NCBI GenBank assembly: GCA_030524175.1
Contig: JAUNHC010000007.1
Location: 1-64,000 of the forward strand
Direction of reading: 5' to 3'
DNA length: 64,000 bases
Origin: Eubacteriales bacterium
GTDB lineage: Bacteria > Bacillota > Clostridia > Lachnospirales > Lachnospiraceae
Under the pieces are notes generated by a model that saw only the letters and a program-made list of their open reading frames with translations, was not told the DNA's origin and did not search any database. Position numbers and translations under genes: made by a program. Shown piece after piece: positions 60,704 through 64,000 of this stretch (within the stretch, counting starts at the first letter, position 1; the number at the start of each line of letters is the position of its first letter).

Positions 60704-61801
60704 TCAGCTGCGGCCGTAAAATTTCCGGACATTGTCCAGCCGGGCACTCATGTTTGAGAAAAGGGCATCCGTCAAAGTGATGGCAGCCATGGATTCCACA
60801 ACCACAACGGCTCTTGGGACGATCACCGGGTCGTGGCGGCCATGGATTTCCAGACTGAGGTTTTCGCCGTCCTTTGTGACTGTCTGCTGCGGCTGGCTGA
60901 TGGACGGGGTGGGCTTGATATGGGCGCGTAAAATAATTTCGCTTCCGTCACTTATACCGCCCATGATCCCGCCGGCATGATTGGAGGTCTTTGTGATCCT
61001 GCCGTCCTTAGCCTGAAAGCCGTCATTGTCTGTGGAACCGTTTAAAGCGGTAACCTGTATTCCGTCTCCGATTTCCACAGCTTTTACAGCCCCCACTGAC
61101 ATAAGGGCATGGGCAAAGAGGGCATCCAGTTTGCCGAACACAGGGTCACCTAAGCCTGCAGGGACACCGTTGATCCTGCATTCGATCACACCACCTGCGC
61201 TGTCGTGATCCTTCATGCATTGTTCCAGGTATTCACCGGCTTTTTCAGCAGCACGGGAATCCGGCATATAGAAGGCATTGCATGAAATTTCCCCGGGATG
61301 GAAATCCTGTATGGAAACGGGGCCTATGGATTTCGTGTAAGTGCAGAAGGAAATGCCAAGCTCTCCGAGAATTTTGGCAGCTACGGCTCCTGCAGCCACA
61401 CGGCCTGTGGTTTCCCTGCCGGAGCTTCGTCCCCCTCCCCGGTAATCCCTGAAGCCATATTTCTGGTCAAAGGTAAAATCAGCATGTCCGGGGCGGTAAG
61501 AGTAGGCGATATTTCCGTAATCCCGGGAACGCTGGTCCATGTTCCGTACCATCAGGGACAGAGGAGTTCCGGTTGTTTTTCCTTCGAAAACACCGGAGAG
61601 GATTTCCACTAAATCCCCCTCTTTTCTGGTTGTGGTATAACGGCTCTGGCCTGGTTTACGCCTGTCCAGGAAAAGCTGGATATCCTCTTCGCACAGAGGA
61701 AGTCCGGCAGGACAGCCGTCTACCACAACGCCCAGAGCTTTTCCGTGGGATTCTCCCCAGGTAGTGACGACAAATTTATTTCCAAAAGATGACTGGCTCA
61801 T
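60704..61801 (-). CDS. aroC: chorismate synthase
   Basis: 365 aa. Last step of the shikimate pathway, FMN-dependent. Motifs: GESHGKALGVVVDGCPAGLPL, RRKPGQSRYTTTRKEGD, YRPGHADFTFDQKYGFRDYRGGGRSSGRETTGRVAAGAVA, and KTSNHAGGIMGGISDGSEI. SD AAAGGA precedes the ATG. Monocistronic, convergent with the lactonase gene. Confidence 0.96.
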   Translation of the reverse strand: MSQSSFGNKFVVTTWGESHGKALGVVVDGCPAGLPLCEEDIQLFLDRRKPGQSRYTTTRKEGDLVEILSGVFEGKTTGTPLSLMVRNMDQRSRDYGNIAYSYRPGHADFTFDQKYGFRDYRGGGRSSGRETTGRVAAGAVAAKILGELGISFCTYTKSIGPVSIQDFHPGEISCNAFYMPDSRAAEKAGEYLEQCMKDHDSAGGVIECRINGVPAGLGDPVFGKLDALFAHALMSVGAVKAVEIGDGIQVTALNGSTDNDGFQAKDGRITKTSNHAGGIMGGISDGSEIILRAHIKPTPSISQPQQTVTKDGENLSLEIHGRHDPVIVPRAVVVVESMAAITLTDALFSNMSARLDNVRKFYGRS

Positions 61802-61989
61802 AAAAAATCCTTTCTTATATAAATAATCACTAATAATTTATATTGGTACAGCAGTATTATATCGAAGTGTTAAAAGTTTGTAAACCAGAACTATTGCAAT
61901 TGACAAAAATTCCTGTACAAATTATAATGAATACTGTATTTTCGGCTTTTATTGACGGGGAAAAAGAGAACAGAAGGGAAGTGTAAATC

Positions 61990-62931
61990 GTGGTAAGGAT
62001 TTTTAAGACAATAGATGGTTCTATCCACCAGATTCAGGAGCCCCAGGAAGGCTGCTGGATAGCGTTGACGAATCCCACTGCAACAGAAATCTTTGAGATT
62101 TCGGAACAATTTGAGATAGAGGTAGACGATTTGCGTGCCCCTTTGGATGAAGAAGAGCGTTCGCGTATTGAAGTAGAGGATAATTACACTTTGATCCTGG
62201 TGGATGTGCCTATGATCGAGGAACGTAATGATAAAGACTGGTACGGCACCATTCCCCTTGGAATTATAGTTACGGATAAAATGATGCTTACTATTTGTCT
62301 GGAGGACACCCAGGTACTCACAAGATTTATGGAAGGAAGAGTCCGTAATTTCTTTACTTATATGAAGACACGGTTCATCCTGCAGATATTGTACCGTAAT
62401 GCCAGCATGTATCTGCGTTATCTGCGTATTATAGATAAAAAGAGTGAGCAGGTGGAAGAAAAACTTCATCAGTCCACAAGAAACCAGGAGTTGATCGAAC
62501 TTCTGGAGCTGGAGAAATCCTTGGTTTACTTCACCACATCCCTGCGTTCTAATGAGGTGGTGCTGGAGAAGCTTCTGAAGGTGGAGAGTATTAAGCATTA
62601 TCCCGAGGACACAGAGCTTCTGGAGGATGTTATCATTGAGAACAAGCAGGCTATTGAGATGGCAAATATTTACAGCGGTATCTTAAGCGGTATGATGGAT
62701 GCCTTCGCCTCTGTCATTTCCAACAACCTGAACATAGTCATGAAGGTGCTGGCTATCATCACCATTGTGATGAGTATCCCGACCATTATATTCAGTGCTT
62801 ACGGAATGAATGTGAATACGGCAGGAATGCCCTTTGCGGGAAGCCCCTGGGGATTCTTGATCATTATTCTGATATCCATGGCGGTGAGCGTCGTGGCAGC
62901 CCTGATTCTTTCCAAAAAGAAATTCTTCTGA
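61990..62931 (+). CDS. corA: CorA-family magnesium/divalent cation transporter
   Basis: 313 aa, GTG start at 61990. A long cytoplasmic N-terminal domain is followed by two C-terminal membrane helices with the GMN signature after the first (SIPTIIFSAYGMNVNTAGMPF). The coiled stalk helix (LLELEKSLVYFTTSLRSNEVVLEKLLKVESIKHYPEDTELLEDVIIENKQAIEMANIYSGI) precedes them. It ends with a basic KKKFF tail. Probably transports Mg2+, possibly Co2+, of interest beside the cobalt genes but 9 kb away. It lies 48 bp ahead of the rhomboid-like gene. Confidence 0.9.
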   Translation: MVRIFKTIDGSIHQIQEPQEGCWIALTNPTATEIFEISEQFEIEVDDLRAPLDEEERSRIEVEDNYTLILVDVPMIEERNDKDWYGTIPLGIIVTDKMMLTICLEDTQVLTRFMEGRVRNFFTYMKTRFILQILYRNASMYLRYLRIIDKKSEQVEEKLHQSTRNQELIELLELEKSLVYFTTSLRSNEVVLEKLLKVESIKHYPEDTELLEDVIIENKQAIEMANIYSGILSGMMDAFASVISNNLNIVMKVLAIITIVMSIPTIIFSAYGMNVNTAGMPFAGSPWGFLIIILISMAVSVVAALILSKKKFF

Positions 62932-62978
62932 TCACAGGAAGAAAATAATGAATCCAATGAAAGTGGAAAAGGAGTTTT

Positions 62979-63839
62979 ATGAAACTGATAAATAAGCTTG
63001 AGCGGAAATTCGGCAGATTCGGGATTCCCAATCTGACCGTATATATTATTATCTGTTATGTTCTTGGGTATTTGATCATGATGCTCAACCCCAATATGAT
63101 GTATATGCTGAGTTTGGAGCCGGGGCTGATACTTCGCGGACAGGTATGGAGACTGATTACTTGGGTTATTTCTCCGCCTGATACTCAGAATGTAATATTT
63201 TTTATTATTGCTATTTTCTTTTTCTATTATCCAATAGGAACATCTCTGGAACGTACCTGGGGTACTTTCCGCTATACGCTGTACATTTTTTCAGGTTTGC
63301 TGTTTACCGTGATCGGAGCTTTTATCCTGTATTTTATTACAGGAGGAGTGTTGACTGGCTTGGGATATGCTATGTTTTCTACTATCTATATCAGCTTGTC
63401 CATATTTCTTGCATTTGCCCTTTCCTATCCGGATATGCAGGTGCTTTTAATGTTCGTGATACCAATAAAGATGAAGTGGATGGCTATTGTCTACGCTGCT
63501 ATGATTATCTATCAGATTATTGATTATCTGAGGAACGGAGTATGGTTTATGGTATTTCCCATAGTGGCATCCCTTCTCAACTTTATTATCTTCTATTTTG
63601 GTACCAGAGATATGAGCCGCTACAATCCGAAAGAAATCCGCAGAAAGCAGGAATTTAAAAAGGCTGTTTCACAGAGCAGGGTAAATCCGGCTACAGGCGG
63701 GATTTCCAAGCATAAATGTGCCATCTGCGGCCGTACTGAGAAGGATGACCCGAACCTGGAGTTCCGTTTCTGTTCTAAATGCAACGGAAATTATGAATAT
63801 TGCCAGGATCATTTATTTACACATACACACGTCAAATAG
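62979..63839 (+). CDS. rhomboid-like membrane protein with C-terminal zinc-finger-like tail
   Basis: 286 aa with about six hydrophobic helices. The fold cue LNPNMMYMLSLEPGLILRGQVWRLITWVISPP and the FFYYPIGTSLERTWGTFRYTLY segment match rhomboid/DUF1751-like proteins. However, the catalytic GxSG serine motif and the later His are not seen, so it is probably a non-proteolytic relative. The C-terminal 40 residues hold CAICGR, CSKCNG, and C-DH plus H-TH, a zinc-ribbon-like arrangement. SD GGAG. The function is unknown; a membrane adaptor role is possible. Confidence 0.75.
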   Translation: MKLINKLERKFGRFGIPNLTVYIIICYVLGYLIMMLNPNMMYMLSLEPGLILRGQVWRLITWVISPPDTQNVIFFIIAIFFFYYPIGTSLERTWGTFRYTLYIFSGLLFTVIGAFILYFITGGVLTGLGYAMFSTIYISLSIFLAFALSYPDMQVLLMFVIPIKMKWMAIVYAAMIIYQIIDYLRNGVWFMVFPIVASLLNFIIFYFGTRDMSRYNPKEIRRKQEFKKAVSQSRVNPATGGISKHKCAICGRTEKDDPNLEFRFCSKCNGNYEYCQDHLFTHTHVK

Positions 63840-63851
63840 GGGGACATGGAG

Positions 63852-64000
63852 ATGAAAAGAACGAAGATTATTTGCACCTTAGGGCCTGCAACAAGTAAAA
63901 AGACCACATTAAAATCCTTGATGAGATCAGGAATGGATATTGCCAGGTTTAATTTTTCCCATGGTTCCCACGAGGAACACAGGGAGCGTGTGGACATGAT
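63852..64000 (+). CDS. pyk: pyruvate kinase, N-terminal part (cut by window end)
   Basis: 49 codons are visible: [17 protein letters not shown], then [23 protein letters not shown]. This is the unmistakable pyruvate kinase start, with the Arg and Asn of RFNFSHG that help bind ADP, K+ and substrate. The frame is open to the end of the window. It starts 12 bases after the rhomboid-like stop, so transcription may read through from that gene. Confidence 0.95.
   Translation, partial: MKRTKIICTLGPATSKKTTLKSLMRSGMDIARFNFSHGSHEEHRERVDM

Noticed and set aside
1-64000. tRNA or rRNA genes, insertion sequences, prophage
   Set aside because: Intergenic regions were read for TpsiC-like GGTTCGAATC stretches, rRNA motifs and transposase frames; none were found.

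Overview
The window reads as chromosomal DNA of a strictly anaerobic, Gram-positive Clostridia, most likely a Lachnospiraceae gut bacterium (Blautia-like). The basis is consistent GGAGG-type ribosome binding sites, vegetative -35/-10 promoters, an oxygen-independent cobalamin pathway, [FeFe]-hydrogenase maturases, LuxS, several ECF-type vitamin transporters and no respiratory genes. The species is inference. No tRNA, rRNA, CRISPR array, prophage or transposase was found.

Layout: (1) 0-7.4 kb is a selenium/sulfur and molybdenum-hydroxylase accessory block: dihydropyrimidinase, YedF-like protein, a symporter plus CdsB/CyuA-like cysteine desulfidase on the minus strand, a class V aminotransferase (cysteine desulfurase/selenocysteine lyase type) and an XdhC-like protein. 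(2) 7.4-10.5 kb is the hydrogenase maturation operon TM1266-like regulator, hydE, hydG, behind a 245-nt structured leader that ends in an intrinsic terminator. (3) 10.5-30.6 kb is mixed housekeeping: SH3 lipoprotein, luxS, trpS, cyclophilin lipoprotein, MnmM-like methyltransferase, membrane diguanylate cyclase, a CoA block (coaBC, ECF S component, coaX), RluA, MATE pump, XRE regulator, DUF454 plus a heterodimeric ABC exporter, and GH13 glucosidase with an AraC regulator. (4) 30.7-43.6 kb is a cobalamin-riboswitch-controlled corrin ring operon, cbiD-L-F-G-H-(J-E-T)-A-B-cobD-cbiP-C. (5) 43.6-47.3 kb holds a PdxR-like regulator divergent from a pyridoxal kinase, a TIGR04002-type ECF S component and a TatD-associated radical SAM protein. 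(6) 47.4-48.0 kb is a non-coding array of seven 84-bp tandem repeats. (7) 48.1-52.9 kb holds an inositol monophosphatase and, on the minus strand, a second riboswitch-controlled operon cbiM-N-Q-(O-K), in which the transporter ATPase is fused to the cobaltochelatase. (8) 53-59.4 kb is the tetrapyrrole supply operon hemA, precorrin-2 dehydrogenase, hemC, cobA-hemD, hemB, hemL. (9) 59.5-64 kb holds lactonase, aroC, CorA, a rhomboid-like membrane protein and the start of pyruvate kinase.

The cobalt and tetrapyrrole genes form one system: HemA/L/B/C/D make uroporphyrinogen III, CobA and the dehydrogenase make sirohydrochlorin, CbiMNQO imports cobalt, CbiK inserts it, and the 31-43 kb operon builds cobyric acid and adenosylcobinamide phosphate. 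cobU, cobS and cobT are not in view.

The most unusual items are the 84-bp repeat array; a dispersed family of palindromes sharing the arm GTAAC(A/T)GTTCA, three of which sit just downstream of promoters; the unclassified hydrogenase leader RNA; the CbiO-CbiK fusion with an internal ribosome binding site; and a MocR/PdxR-type regulator whose PLP lysine is replaced by arginine.
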